A DNA stretch of 53,643 nucleotides from Pseudomonas mangrovi (lineage in GTDB: Bacteria; Pseudomonadota; Gammaproteobacteria; Pseudomonadales; Pseudomonadaceae), in contig NZ_QASN01000015.1 in NCBI RefSeq assembly GCF_003052585.1, forward strand, positions 14,015 through 67,657, given 5' to 3'. This document shows, piece after piece, positions 1 to 10,140 of this stretch (position 1 is its first letter; each line of letters starts with the position of its first letter). The translations under genes were made by a program, and so were the position numbers. The notes under the pieces are model-generated. The model saw nothing but the letters and a program-made list of their open reading frames with translations. It was not told where the DNA came from and searched no databases.

Positions 1-98
1 TTACTTTCTTGTTGGGCAAGCAACAAGAAAGTGACTCGGCCGAGGGGCCGAAATCCGCCCGTTCAGACCACTGAGAACAGCGGCCAACCCCTGAACTG
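1..98 (+). repeat. Intergenic repeat, copy A (hairpin-bearing, truncated by window edge)
   Basis: The 98 bases match 389-486 closely. Each copy starts with a perfect 12-base inverted repeat (ACTTTCTTGTTG and its complement, 6-base loop), followed by a short GC hairpin around CTCGGCC. Copy B is preceded by a few further bases (TTCTTTGG), so copy A probably begins just outside the window. No coding capacity is evident. Confidence 0.8.
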
Positions 99-208
99 GG
101 CGCACGCAGACCGTGTGGCCGTTGGCGCCTGAGAGCGGCTCCAGCGAACTTCTGACATTGCCGTAGGGCGACGCTCGATCACCACCTCAGCGTACCGGTC
201 CCGCCCAC

Positions 209-245
209 GGCGGATTACGCCGCATGGCGGCTAGTCCGCCCTACG
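209..245 (+). repeat. Short palindromic repeat, copy A
   Basis: A 37-base unit with GGCGGA and TCCGCC ends that can pair around an inner CGCCGC/GCGGC core. It recurs almost unchanged at 550-586. It looks like a REP-type intergenic element; that label is an inference from its shape and position. Confidence 0.7.
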
Positions 246-388
246 ACCTCACGACTCTCGACATGAGTTTCAGGCGACTCCGAGCCAGGTCCCCTTACAG
301 CAGGCCGGCCTCTGGAGCGGCACCGAGGGGAGGGAAGTCTGGCCGCGTAGCGGACAGACCCGGATGTCGGGGTGCCCTTCTTCTTTGG

Positions 389-486
389 TTACTTTCTTGT
401 TGGGCAAGCAACAAGAAAGTGACTCGGCCGGGGGGCCGAAACCAACTCGTTCAGCCCACTGAGAAAAGCGGCCAACCCTTGAACTG
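389..486 (+). repeat. Intergenic repeat, copy B
   Basis: Second copy of the 98-base unit at 1-98, with the same 12-base inverted repeat at its left end. The two copies, each followed by the short palindromic repeat, make a tandem composite block upstream of norC. The stretch 1-658 holds nothing else I can support: the reading frames across it run through the repeats. Confidence 0.8.
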
Positions 487-549
487 AGGACAGCGCATTG
501 CGCTGTAGCGTGGTGCCAGACCGTAACCCGGCGTGTCGATCTCACTCCC

Positions 550-586
550 GGCGGATTACGCCGCGTGGCGGCTAATCCGCCCTACG
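550..586 (+). repeat. Short palindromic repeat, copy B
   Basis: Second copy of the unit at 209-245, again placed after a copy of the 98-base repeat and about 70 bases upstream of the norC regulatory box. Confidence 0.7.
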
Positions 587-658
587 GCTGCCGCTGCAGG
601 CCCGACATCGCGGCGACAGCAGCCCCACCCCAATCCCGACTATCCCGTTTGGTCTTTC

Positions 659-701
659 TTGATTGCCATCAAGCGGTTTTGCCGGGGGTGCTTTCCATAA
701 T
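659..701 (+). promoter_or_regulatory. norC promoter with FNR/DNR-type box
   Basis: TTGAT-TGCC-ATCAA at 659-672 is a perfect FNR-family box. CATAAT at 696-701 is a good -10 hexamer with no matching -35. A transcription start near 708 would put the box centre at about -42, the class II activator position. In pseudomonads nor genes are controlled by the NO-responsive regulator DNR through such boxes; that DNR rather than ANR acts here is inferred. The predicted start lies downstream of the ATG at 700, which supports the norC start at 730. Confidence 0.88.
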
Positions 702-729
702 GGCCACGCATAGCCACGAGGATGCATCC

Positions 730-1170
730 ATGTCAGAGACCTTCACCAAGGGCATGGCGAGAAACATCTACTTCGGAGGGAGCCTGTTCTTCTTCCTTCT
801 GTTCCTCGCACTGACCTATCACACAGAGCAGACCTTTCCCGAGCGCACCAACGAGTCGGAAATGACCGAGGCGGTAGTGCGCGGCAAATTGGTCTGGGAG
901 CAGAACAACTGCATCGGCTGCCACACCCTGCTTGGCGAGGGCGCCTACTTCGCGCCGGAGCTGGGCAACGTGTTCCAGCGGCGCGGCGGCGAGGCGGCCT
1001 TCAAGCCGTTCCTGCAGGCCTGGATGAAGGCGCAGCCACTGGGCGCACCAGGTCGTCGGGCGATGCCCCAATTCAATCTCAGCGAGCAGGAGGTGGACGA
1101 CATGGCCGAGTTCCTCAAATGGACCTCGAAGATCGACACCAACGACTGGCCGCCAAACAGGGAGGGCTGA
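730..1170 (+). CDS. norC: Nitric oxide reductase subunit C (cytochrome c)
   Basis: This 146-residue protein is the small subunit of the cytochrome-c-dependent nitric oxide reductase, which reduces two NO to N2O at the cytoplasmic membrane. It has one N-terminal membrane anchor (residues about 13-30) and a periplasmic cytochrome c domain with the haem motif CIGCH (C61, C64, H65) and M112 in MPQF as probable sixth ligand. I chose the ATG at 730 because GAGG stands at a good distance before it and because the in-frame ATG at 700 lies upstream of the likely transcription start. norB follows after 3 bases. Confidence 0.97.
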   Translation: MSETFTKGMARNIYFGGSLFFFLLFLALTYHTEQTFPERTNESEMTEAVVRGKLVWEQNNCIGCHTLLGEGAYFAPELGNVFQRRGGEAAFKPFLQAWMKAQPLGAPGRRAMPQFNLSEQEVDDMAEFLKWTSKIDTNDWPPNREG

Positions 1171-2592
<1,422 letters not shown>

Positions 2593-2612
2593 GGCAACCT
2601 GAGGTGAGTGTT

Positions 2613-2649
2613 GCACGGCCCGGCTGATCCAGCGGGCCGTGCTTTTTTT
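2613..2649 (+). terminator. Rho-independent terminator after norB
   Basis: A perfect 10-base stem (GCACGGCCCG with CGGGCCGTGC), a 10-base loop and seven T's. It lies only 25 bases before the norD start, so norCB transcription should largely stop here unless there is read-through. Confidence 0.9.
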
Positions 2650-2673
2650 CGCATGGCGAAGGTGAGGTGACGC

Positions 2674-4515
2674 ATGGGTTTCAGTATCGAACTCGAGGAA
2701 TGGGTCGGCAGCGTCTGGCACCGTTTCATCACCCGCCACGCCAGCCCCGATTTCCCCGAGGCGCGGGTGGAGCTGCAGACGCTGCAGCGACCGCTGGCGC
2801 TTCTGTATCGCGCCCTTGGCGGCGCTGCCGGCGTTTCCCTGGAGGCCGCTAGCGCGCGAGAACTGCTGCTGCGGCGCAATCTGCTGCAGCAGGTGGCCGG
2901 CACCTGCCAGCAACTGCCGGTGGCCTGGTGCGACAGCGACAACCTGCGCCTGCCTGCCAGTCTCGCCGTGTACCCGGAAACGGCGCTGAACGCCGAGCTG
3001 TATCGCTGGCTGGCGTTGCTCGCCGCCCGTTCCGGCGAGATGCGCCACTGGGCCCGGGACAACCAGCGCTGGACCTGCGAGCTGCTCGACGCCTACCCGG
3101 CGCTGCAGCAGCGCTATACGAATCTTGTTGAGGGACACCTGCTGCTGCGCCCCGATCCGGCCCAATTGCCGGGCGCCGAGGGTGAACTGGAAGACGCCCT
3201 GCAGCAGGCGCTGCGCACACCGGGCAGCGTCACCAGCTTCCCGCGTAGCGAACGCGCCCCCTGGCCGCTGCCGCTGTGGCTGTACCCGGCGCAGAACCTG
3301 GCTGCGCCGCAGGTCGCTGCGCTCGGTGACGAGGACGAGGGCGCGCTGAAAGCACCGGACTCGGCGCAGAAGGTGGTGCGCAAGCGCGCCAGCCGGGTCG
3401 AGGAAAACACCGGCAAGGGCGGGCTGCTGCTGTTCCGCCTGGAGAACCTGTTCAGCTGGAGCGAGCACGTCGACCTAGACCGTTGCGGTGACGACAGCGA
3501 AGACCTCGACGCGGCGCGGGTCGCCGAGGATCTCGACGAGCTGTCGCTATCGCGCCAGCGTGTACGCAAGGGGGGCGGGCTCAAGCTCGATCTCGACCTG
3601 CCGCCGGCGGATAGCGATGACATTCCGTTGGGCGAGGGGATCAAGCTGCCGGAGTGGGACTATCGGCGCCAGGTGTTGCGCGAGGATTACGTCAACCTGC
3701 AGCTGATGCTGCCGCGCGGCGCCGAACCGCAGCCGTTGCCACAGCGCCTGGCACCCCTGGCGCGGCGCATTCGCCGCCAGTTCGAGCACCTGCGCAGTGA
3801 TCGCCAGTGGCAGCGCCAGCAGCCCCAGGGCAGCGAGCTGGACCTGCAGGCCTGGCTCGACTTCCATGTCGAACGCCAGCACGGCCAGTGCGCCGAGCGC
3901 GGCCTGTTCATGGAGCAGCGGCAGAACCGTCGCGACCTGGCCTGCCTGTTGCTGGCCGACCTGTCGATGTCCACCGACGCGCACCTGGACGACGAGCACC
4001 GGGTGATCGAGGTCATCACCGACAGCCTGCTGCTGTTCGGCGAGGCGCTGTCCGCGGTGGGTGACGACTTCGCCCTCTACGGCTTCTCCTCGCTGCGCCG
4101 CCAGCAGGTGCGCCTGCTCGAGCTGAAGAGCTTCCGCCAGCGCTACAGCGACGACACCCGCGGCCGTATCCAGGCGCTCAAGCCCGGCTACTACACCCGC
4201 ATGGGCGCCGCCATCCGCCAGGCCACCAGGCAACTGGCCGAGCGCAAGCAACGGCGCAAATTGCTGTTGCTGGTGACCGACGGCAAGCCCAACGACCTGG
4301 ACCTCTACGAAGGCCGCTACGGCGTCGAGGACACCCGCCAGGCGGTGCTGGAAGCGCGCCGCGAAGGGCTGCTGCCGTTCTGCATCACCATCGACCAGGA
4401 AGCCGGCGCCTACCTGCCGTACATGTTCGGCGCCAACGGCTACACCCTGATCCGCGAACCGGCGCAGCTGCCGATCCGCCTGCCGCAGCTGTATCGGCAG
4501 TTGACGCAGCGTTGA
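2674..4515 (+). CDS. norD: NorD, nitric oxide reductase activation protein
   Basis: The 613-residue soluble protein matches NorD, needed for maturation or activation of nitric oxide reductase and thought to work with the AAA+ ATPase NorQ/NirQ. The C-terminal third is a von Willebrand A domain; the metal-site motif DLSMS lies at about residue 429, and a later VTDGKPND segment fits the same fold. The middle is charged and low in complexity. The ATG at 2674 is preceded by GAGGTGA. No norQ, norE or norF follows: the integron array begins within about 100 bases of the stop, so partners must be outside the window. Confidence 0.93.
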   Translation: MGFSIELEEWVGSVWHRFITRHASPDFPEARVELQTLQRPLALLYRALGGAAGVSLEAASARELLLRRNLLQQVAGTCQQLPVAWCDSDNLRLPASLAVYPETALNAELYRWLALLAARSGEMRHWARDNQRWTCELLDAYPALQQRYTNLVEGHLLLRPDPAQLPGAEGELEDALQQALRTPGSVTSFPRSERAPWPLPLWLYPAQNLAAPQVAALGDEDEGALKAPDSAQKVVRKRASRVEENTGKGGLLLFRLENLFSWSEHVDLDRCGDDSEDLDAARVAEDLDELSLSRQRVRKGGGLKLDLDLPPADSDDIPLGEGIKLPEWDYRRQVLREDYVNLQLMLPRGAEPQPLPQRLAPLARRIRRQFEHLRSDRQWQRQQPQGSELDLQAWLDFHVERQHGQCAERGLFMEQRQNRRDLACLLLADLSMSTDAHLDDEHRVIEVITDSLLLFGEALSAVGDDFALYGFSSLRRQQVRLLELKSFRQRYSDDTRGRIQALKPGYYTRMGAAIRQATRQLAERKQRRKLLLLVTDGKPNDLDLYEGRYGVEDTRQAVLEARREGLLPFCITIDQEAGAYLPYMFGANGYTLIREPAQLPIRLPQLYRQLTQR

Positions 4516-4620
4516 AACACGGCGCCTGGTTGATTGCGCAGAGCTCGCGCCGCTGCGCTGCGTGAGACTGGATGGGGTGGTGTGTCACTCAGAGGGGGCT
4601 GGCAGCAGGTCTATCTACAG

Positions 4621-4682
4621 CCTCAACGTCTGGCTTTGCGGCGTACCGGAGCGCAGCGTAGGTGCGTCCGCCAACAGCCAAT
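4621..4682 (-). other. Probable degenerate attC ending the cassette array
   Basis: Downstream of the GFA gene an imperfect palindrome of about 60 bases pairs TGGCTTTGCGGCG with CGTCCGCCAACAGCCA. On the minus strand its outer end reads GTTGAGG, close to GTTRRRY, but no inverse core is recognisable next to the gene. I read it as a decayed attC; it could be an unrelated hairpin. Confidence 0.4.
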
Positions 4683-4684
4683 GG

Positions 4685-5101
4685 TCATGTGCTGGTAGCT
4701 CGATCTGGCAGCCCCTCGAACGCTGGCACTTTCCCTGAACTCCCATTCCAAGCAGCTTTGTTTGATGAAAATATGTGTGCTGTTGGCGCCATGGAGATTT
4801 CAGTGTCCAAACACCCTGCGGGAACGACGAGCAAGCCTGGTATCTGAGTACTTGGCAATGCCGAGCCACACAACTTACAAAAGCTCTTGTTATGACGGGT
4901 GCCTGGAAGCGTAAAGGACGTCACAGTGTCTGCACCCGACCGCCAGACCAATTTTGCTGACTGAGAGAATAGATTTGCCGCATGAGCCGACCCCGTATCT
5001 TTTTGGCAATGCCGACAATGACACAGGTAAAAGCTATCGAAGTCACCTTTAACCTCAAAGCTCACGGCACCACACAGACAAGAGCCGAGATGAACAGTCA
5101 T
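4685..5101 (-). CDS. GFA/CENP-V domain protein (cassette 10)
   Basis: The 138-residue protein has the zinc-binding cysteines of the GFA family (named after glutathione-dependent formaldehyde-activating enzyme): CLCGAVSF near the N-terminus (C9, C11), CHCRHCQ around residues 27-33 and CKLCGSALP around 76-84. Most such proteins have no proven substrate, so the family label does not give the reaction. GAAGAGG stands before the ATG. It is the most distal cassette from attI and lies between the attC at 5135 and the probable terminal remnant at 4621. GFA genes are common integron cargo. Confidence 0.85.
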   Translation of the reverse strand: MTVHLGSCLCGAVSFEVKGDFDSFYLCHCRHCQKDTGSAHAANLFSQSAKLVWRSGADTVTSFTLPGTRHNKSFCKLCGSALPSTQIPGLLVVPAGCLDTEISMAPTAHIFSSNKAAWNGSSGKVPAFEGLPDRATST

Positions 5102-5134
5102 CAGAACCTCTTCCGTGGCCTGTGGATGAAATAC

Positions 5135-5199
5135 ACATAACGATAAGCTAAGGGGCGGGCTTTAGCCCCCCAGCGAGCGATTAGAGCGACTTGTTATAC
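5135..5199 (-). other. attC site of the autotransporter cassette
   Basis: ACATAAC at the left and GTTATAC at the right bound a 65-base palindrome-rich element containing AAGGGGCGGGCTTTAGCCCC. It belongs to the same family as the sites at 13051 and 13532. On the minus strand the core reads GTTATGT. Confidence 0.85.
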
Positions 5200-5306
5200 G
5201 ATTCTCAAGGTTGCGCATATAGAGCAATAGACAACACTTGAATTGCTGGGCCTTCTATTTCCATGATCAGTTCTGGAATGCCGAAGCCTTGTTGTAAGCC
5301 AAGAAG

Positions 5307-5369
5307 AATAATAGGGGCAGACCACGGTTTTCAGCGAACCAAAATTAATCGTGGTCTGTCCCCTATTAT
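5307..5369. repeat. Long inverted repeat after the autotransporter gene
   Basis: Arms of about 20 bases (5307-5326 and 5350-5369), both built on ATAGGGG(A)CAGACCACG, match with one single-base gap and enclose 23 bases. It starts 2 bases beyond the autotransporter stop codon and could form a terminator-like hairpin, though it lacks a T run. Inverted arms of this kind also occur with REP-type elements mobilised by REP-associated transposases; no transposase is seen here. Confidence 0.75.
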
Positions 5370-5371
5370 GG

Positions 5372-8300
5372 CTAGATCTCCCAGTTCAGGGTTAGGTTGC
5401 CGCCGTTGCTGCTGAGGTTGTCGCCGAACTGGCCGGTATAACCGGCGCGAATCGTAACCCCGGGGGCAATGCGATAGCTCGCGCCAAGGTCGACCAACGC
5501 CGTATCGCGGCTGATGCTGGCACCCTCCACCGTGAAGGCCGAACTCCCTAAGAAATTAAGAGAGGCCTGAGGGTTCACATCGCTGTAGTTGTGTTGCCAA
5601 CCCAAACCAGCATCCAGTTGAAACTGGCCATTATTGAGTAATACCTGACTACGCAGGCCCAGCGTGGTGGCAGTCATATCCTCATTTTGGCTGTCACCAT
5701 GCAGGGCTGCATTACCGCCTTTCTCAGTAAAACTGTCGCTGGCCACCTGGCTCCAACTCAGGCTGGCATAGGGCTCAAGCTGGATGTTTGCCCCCATATT
5801 CATGGCATAACCCAGCTCGGCAAATACCTGCTGGCTGGTCGCATCGTAATCTGCACTCAGCGACTGGCGCATACCGGCTGTGTCGATGTCACGCTCGGTG
5901 TCGATGGAATGGATACCGTAAATACCACCCAGCGTCATGCGCAAGACGCCTGCATCCAATGGCAGTGTCCGACGACCATAAAGGCCAAAGCTGTAGCTGT
6001 CGATGTCAGCATGCGAGCTGCGCCCATCCACGCTCAAGCGATGATCGCCATAACGTAAGGCACCGCCGAGTATCCAGTCGTTGGGCATGGCCAACTCACC
6101 GCCCACGGCCACCGAACTACCACGTTGAATCGCTTCAGCACTATTGCCGTTACCCTCATTGCGCCGGGTGGCGCCTTCGGTTTCGATCCACAGCGGCAAG
6201 GCAGTCCGTTTGCTCTCATCCAGCTGATTGCCGGAGCGCTGGAGCAGGCTGTGACTGAATTCTTGGCCGTTCTGCAGTACGGCACCGCTAGCGCTGGCAT
6301 ACAACTCGCCAGAAAGCGCATTTAGCGTGCCAGGCACTTCACTGGTCTTCAGGCCGAGGATCACGCTTTGCAAGGCGCCGCCTGTTGGCAGACTGTCCAG
6401 TGCGCTCGCGGTAGCAATCTGGTTTTTACTCTGACCAAAGCCAGCCACGGCTAGATCGTTACGCAGCAGAGCAAGATAAACATTATTCAGGTCATAGGTC
6501 AGGGTTGGCGTGAGGAAGGCGTAATCCGACGTTGCGCCGGCGAAGGTAGTACCGGCAAAACCGCCAGTGGCGCTGAGAATGGTGTAAGTGGAGAGCGGTC
6601 GATAGGTGCCGTTTTCGCCAATATGCTGCACTTGCCCGGCCAAGGTTGCCACACCGTTGACCTGAATCAGATCGCTGCCTGCGCCTGTCGGATCGGTCTC
6701 AACTTGATAGATAGAGCCGCCGTTGAAGGCTAGGTCACCATTTACCACCTGGGTGCCAATGGAGTTGCCCGGCGCATACACGCCACCACTGGCCAGGGTC
6801 ACACTGCCCACAGAGCCGGTGCCTTGCAGGCGCCCACCATTGTTGACCTGCACATCACCCATCAAGCTGCCATTTACCGCGAGCGTACCGTCATTAATCG
6901 TGGTGTTGCCGATATAGGTATTAGCCGCGGAAAGCGTCAGCCGGCCTGCACCAGACTTGATAAAGCCGCCCGTGCCACTCATCACCCCGGCATACACACC
7001 ATCAGCCGTTTGGTCAAAGTTGACCACGGCGTTATTGAGGATATTGCCCTGCAGGGACGTGCTGTTGCCTTGTAACGTGCCAGCAGAAACCGTGGTGCCG
7101 CCGCTGTAGGTGTTAGCGCCGGAAAGGTTAAGGGTGCCGGCGCCTTGTTTGGTCACAGTACCGGTGCCACTAATGACACCCGCATAACTTGAATCATCGG
7201 AGCGGTTAAAGGTCAGCGTGCTGTTGTTGATGGTGTTGCCTGTACCCAGAGAGCCCGTGGTGCCGCCAGTACCAACTTGTAGGGTGCCGGAGGTGATGGT
7301 TGTATTGCCTGAGTATGTATTGTTGCCGGTTAACGTGGTGGTGGCGGAGCCGGACTTTGTGAAAGTACCCGTGCCACTGATATCACCAGAAAAGGTATAG
7401 GCATTACTACGGCTTATAACAAAGCCGGCGTTATTGATCACATTACCGGTAAGGGATCCGTCCGTACCAAGCAGGGCTAAAATACCTGCTGATATCGTCG
7501 TGCCTCCAGAATAGGAGTTATTGCCAAGCAGAACGACACTACCTGCTCCACTTTTTACCAGCCCCCCGGTGCCACTAATGCTGTCGTGGTAGTTGATAGT
7601 AGTACTTGATGAATCTACGCTGAGCTCCAGCGTGGCATTATTGGTGACGTTGCCTATATCAGTTATTGCAAAATTGTTCGCTATCAAGGTGCCTTGAGAA
7701 ACAACTGTGCCACCCGTGTAGTTATTGTTTGATGCATTCAGCAGCAATGTGCCTGTACCGGTTTTAGTCAGGGTGCCGCTACCGCTAATCTGGCCACTTT
7801 GGGTGAGTGTGGTGCCAGCATTCGTATTAAAGGTACCGCCACCTGCGGCCAGGGTGGTGGCGCGGCTGCTTGTAAAGCTGCTGGTAGTTTGTAACGTGCC
7901 TCCATCTAATGTGAGTACACCAGTGCCCAAGTTATTGTTTGCGCTGATGCTGATGGTGCCGCCATCGATAGTAGTCCCACCGCTGTAGGTATTAGTGCCG
8001 CTCAGGGTCAGGGTGCCAGCCCCTTGCTTGGTTAGCCCGCCAACGCCTTGTAGGCCTACAGAGGTAGTGGCATTGAAGCCATTGGTGTCGATAAATCCGC
8101 CACCTGCTTTAAAAATAATATCGCCAGACTCAAAGTTTTCGAATAGGTTGTTTTGGGCGGTGCTTAAACGGAGTATGCCGCCGTCAAAGTTAACGGTTCC
8201 TGCACCTTGCCCATAATAGCCTTCAACAATATTTCTCGTGATCAACAGCCCACGACTTCCTGCCACACCCTCTATATTAAGAACCCCTGTATTCAGGGTG

Positions 8301-8857
8301 TCATTTGTAACATTAACATTAGCGCTAGTAACACTGGCGCCATTACGAACAGTTAAAGTACCAGATGTTGCTTGATCCATCGTGCCCGAGCCACCGATAA
8401 AAAGATGGTACGTCTGTATGCTTGCGTTACTCCCATCAACTATCACAGTAGCCCCGTCAAGGGAACCTATTCTAAAGGCATTATCCGCAATCAATGAGCC
8501 ATTGGTAATATTAAGCGCGCCGAATGTAGAAAATCCAACTGAAATGTTATTTACATCAGCAGAGTAACCATCAGATATTAACGCGGTTCTATTATTGGCT
8601 ATAAAGGCATAGTCAAAATCAGTAGGTAGTTGAGCTAGATCCCAGTTTCCAGCGACGCTCCATTCTGCGTTATTACTGTTCCAATTTAGAGAGACCGCAT
8701 TGGCTGAGGGGCTGAGCAATAAGGATCCCAGTGCGGAGATCAATAGACACGCCAATCGCGAACTAGTTTTATTCTTTCCGCGGGCTCTTGCTGTTTCTGG
8801 CACAGCAACCCAGGCGCCCAGCGCTGCGTTGAATAGGGAGCAATAGCTACGATTCAT
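5372..8857 (-). CDS. Large type V autotransporter with PATR-type repeats
   Basis: The protein has 1161 residues. It begins with an extended signal peptide region (MNRSYCSLFNAALGAWVAV, then a GK-rich link), a hydrophobic stretch and a likely cleavage after SANA. The passenger holds many glycine-rich units such as GTGTLTKTGTGTLLL and NTYSGGTT (about residues 220-640), the pattern of passenger-associated transport repeats that form a beta-helix. The last 280 or so residues are a beta-barrel ending in LNWEI. I start at 8857 because the ESPR motif begins there with AGAGG upstream. The passenger should be exposed at the cell surface, perhaps as an adhesin; no protease motif is evident. It lies in the cassette array with an AraC-type gene directly upstream on the same strand. 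Confidence 0.93.
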   Translation of the reverse strand: MNRSYCSLFNAALGAWVAVPETARARGKNKTSSRLACLLISALGSLLLSPSANAVSLNWNSNNAEWSVAGNWDLAQLPTDFDYAFIANNRTALISDGYSADVNNISVGFSTFGALNITNGSLIADNAFRIGSLDGATVIVDGSNASIQTYHLFIGGSGTMDQATSGTLTVRNGASVTSANVNVTNDTLNTGVLNIEGVAGSRGLLITRNIVEGYYGQGAGTVNFDGGILRLSTAQNNLFENFESGDIIFKAGGGFIDTNGFNATTSVGLQGVGGLTKQGAGTLTLSGTNTYSGGTTIDGGTISISANNNLGTGVLTLDGGTLQTTSSFTSSRATTLAAGGGTFNTNAGTTLTQSGQISGSGTLTKTGTGTLLLNASNNNYTGGTVVSQGTLIANNFAITDIGNVTNNATLELSVDSSSTTINYHDSISGTGGLVKSGAGSVVLLGNNSYSGGTTISAGILALLGTDGSLTGNVINNAGFVISRSNAYTFSGDISGTGTFTKSGSATTTLTGNNTYSGNTTITSGTLQVGTGGTTGSLGTGNTINNSTLTFNRSDDSSYAGVISGTGTVTKQGAGTLNLSGANTYSGGTTVSAGTLQGNSTSLQGNILNNAVVNFDQTADGVYAGVMSGTGGFIKSGAGRLTLSAANTYIGNTTINDGTLAVNGSLMGDVQVNNGGRLQGTGSVGSVTLASGGVYAPGNSIGTQVVNGDLAFNGGSIYQVETDPTGAGSDLIQVNGVATLAGQVQHIGENGTYRPLSTYTILSATGGFAGTTFAGATSDYAFLTPTLTYDLNNVYLALLRNDLAVAGFGQSKNQIATASALDSLPTGGALQSVILGLKTSEVPGTLNALSGELYASASGAVLQNGQEFSHSLLQRSGNQLDESKRTALPLWIETEGATRRNEGNGNSAEAIQRGSSVAVGGELAMPNDWILGGALRYGDHRLSVDGRSSHADIDSYSFGLYGRRTLPLDAGVLRMTLGGIYGIHSIDTERDIDTAGMRQSLSADYDATSQQVFAELGYAMNMGANIQLEPYASLSWSQVASDSFTEKGGNAALHGDSQNEDMTATTLGLRSQVLLNNGQFQLDAGLGWQHNYSDVNPQASLNFLGSSAFTVEGASISRDTALVDLGASYRIAPGVTIRAGYTGQFGDNLSSNGGNLTLNWEI

Positions 8858-8965
8858 GGCAGACCTCTGTGCCCAAAAGATCAAATCATATTAGTAGTAT
8901 GAGTCTGCGACTATCCGATTTCCGCAATGAGAAAGAGGGGGGCTAGCTAGTCAAGTGGGTGAAAG

Positions 8966-9955
8966 TCAGGAGGAGAGGGTTGCAGAGGGCGATTCGTCGA
9001 ATAACGTTCTGTAGTCGATGGCAAAGCGGCCTAGGTGCAAAAAGCCAAAGCGCATAGCCACGGCTGTAACCGTTGTGGTTTTTGGGTCTGCCGTGCGCAA
9101 GGTGGCGCGAACCCGATTGAGGCGATATAAGCGAAGATAGGCAATGGGTGACATATCGACATAGGTGCGAAAGGCGTATTGAAGTGTACGTTCGGAAACG
9201 CCAATCGCTCTGCAGATGTCGGTGATTGTCGGCACCACATCGACTGCCAGGCTGGCTTCGACGAAAGTGCGGGCCATGCGGCAGGCGTTAAAGCCGCGAG
9301 CACGCTCACTGGCTTGTGCTGGAGGCTCATCCGAACTTGGCGCTGTGGCGACCTGCAAAATACTTTCTAACAACAAGTGACGCAGCTGGCTTTCATTCAC
9401 TGCAGCAGAGGATGTGCTGAGTTTGCTCGTTGTGTTGAGCCATAGGTTTATTGCGTGTTTCAGCGCTGCTTGGTGGGCCGTTTGTAGCTGTTGCAGTTGT
9501 TCGGGGGTGCTTTCCCACTTTGCCGGGTTCCGCGTACGTGCTCCATCCAGGAACTCATCCTGATTGAGGCAAACGTACGCGGTTTGTGCGCCGGCGGGTA
9601 CATAAATGTCGAATTCAGTATGTGCGGGCATAAAGAACACGGTGTCCCTCTCAGCCGCCGCAAAATCGGAAAAACGGAAGTTTGGATCTGGTGTGCAGTA
9701 CGACAGCGTGCAGAGGTTCGCCGGCATAACCCCTAACTTTTGCACAGCTGCTGTTTGCGACTCGCGGACGATGTGTTGGCTGCCGAGGTCCAAAATTTCC
9801 ATCTGCGCCAACTGCTGTCCACGCCCGAGCTGGTAGCACTCCATCTCAATCCATGGCTGCAGCGCCGCCTGAATGCTGGCGTCTTCTACCTTGGCTGAAA
9901 GCAACAGTTGTCTGGAGTTTGCGATTGAATCCCCGTGCTGCTGATTCAATACCAT
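8966..9955 (-). CDS. AraC-family transcriptional regulator
   Basis: The 329-residue protein has a C-terminal AraC/XylS DNA-binding domain (about residues 225-325) with two helix-turn-helix units; ITDICRAIGVSERTLQYAF is the first. The N-terminal part resembles ligand-sensing domains of this class but no ligand can be named. It lies 108 bases upstream of the autotransporter on the same strand, so it probably controls that gene; this is inferred from position only. Both genes lie between the attC sites at 5135 and 10078, making them one oversized integron unit. Confidence 0.88.
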   Translation of the reverse strand: MVLNQQHGDSIANSRQLLLSAKVEDASIQAALQPWIEMECYQLGRGQQLAQMEILDLGSQHIVRESQTAAVQKLGVMPANLCTLSYCTPDPNFRFSDFAAAERDTVFFMPAHTEFDIYVPAGAQTAYVCLNQDEFLDGARTRNPAKWESTPEQLQQLQTAHQAALKHAINLWLNTTSKLSTSSAAVNESQLRHLLLESILQVATAPSSDEPPAQASERARGFNACRMARTFVEASLAVDVVPTITDICRAIGVSERTLQYAFRTYVDMSPIAYLRLYRLNRVRATLRTADPKTTTVTAVAMRFGFLHLGRFAIDYRTLFDESPSATLSS

Positions 9956-10077
9956 AAGGTCTACTCTCTGCCAATTTACTGATGAGTTTACAGAATGTGT
10001 GAGTGGCTAGGGGCAGTTGTCGGATCTGCCTGTCCCAGACTCTCCTTTCATAGTGTGTTTCGAAGATACTGTTACAC

Positions 10078-10140
10078 ACATAGCATTTGGTTTAGCCCCT
10101 CCCAGCGAGTGAAACGAACGGTTTGAACCGGTTGTTATGC
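10078..10140 (-). other. Decayed attC of cassette 8
   Basis: The right half (AACGGTTTGAACCGGTTGTTATGC) is a good match to the 13532 family and supplies the TAA stop of cassette 8. The left half has lost about a dozen bases of the stem, and the core reads ACATAGC (GCTATGT on the minus strand) where ACATAAC would be expected. It is probably poor or dead as a recombination site. Confidence 0.7.

Noticed and set aside
565..729. Longer norC starting upstream of 730
   Set aside because: The extension crosses the short palindromic repeat, the DNR box and the -10 element; the shorter start matches known NorC proteins.
6700..8200. Dense short DNA repeats that might suggest a CRISPR or tandem-repeat array
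   Set aside because: They are the codons of the glycine-rich passenger repeats of the autotransporter; units vary in length and sequence and stay in frame.
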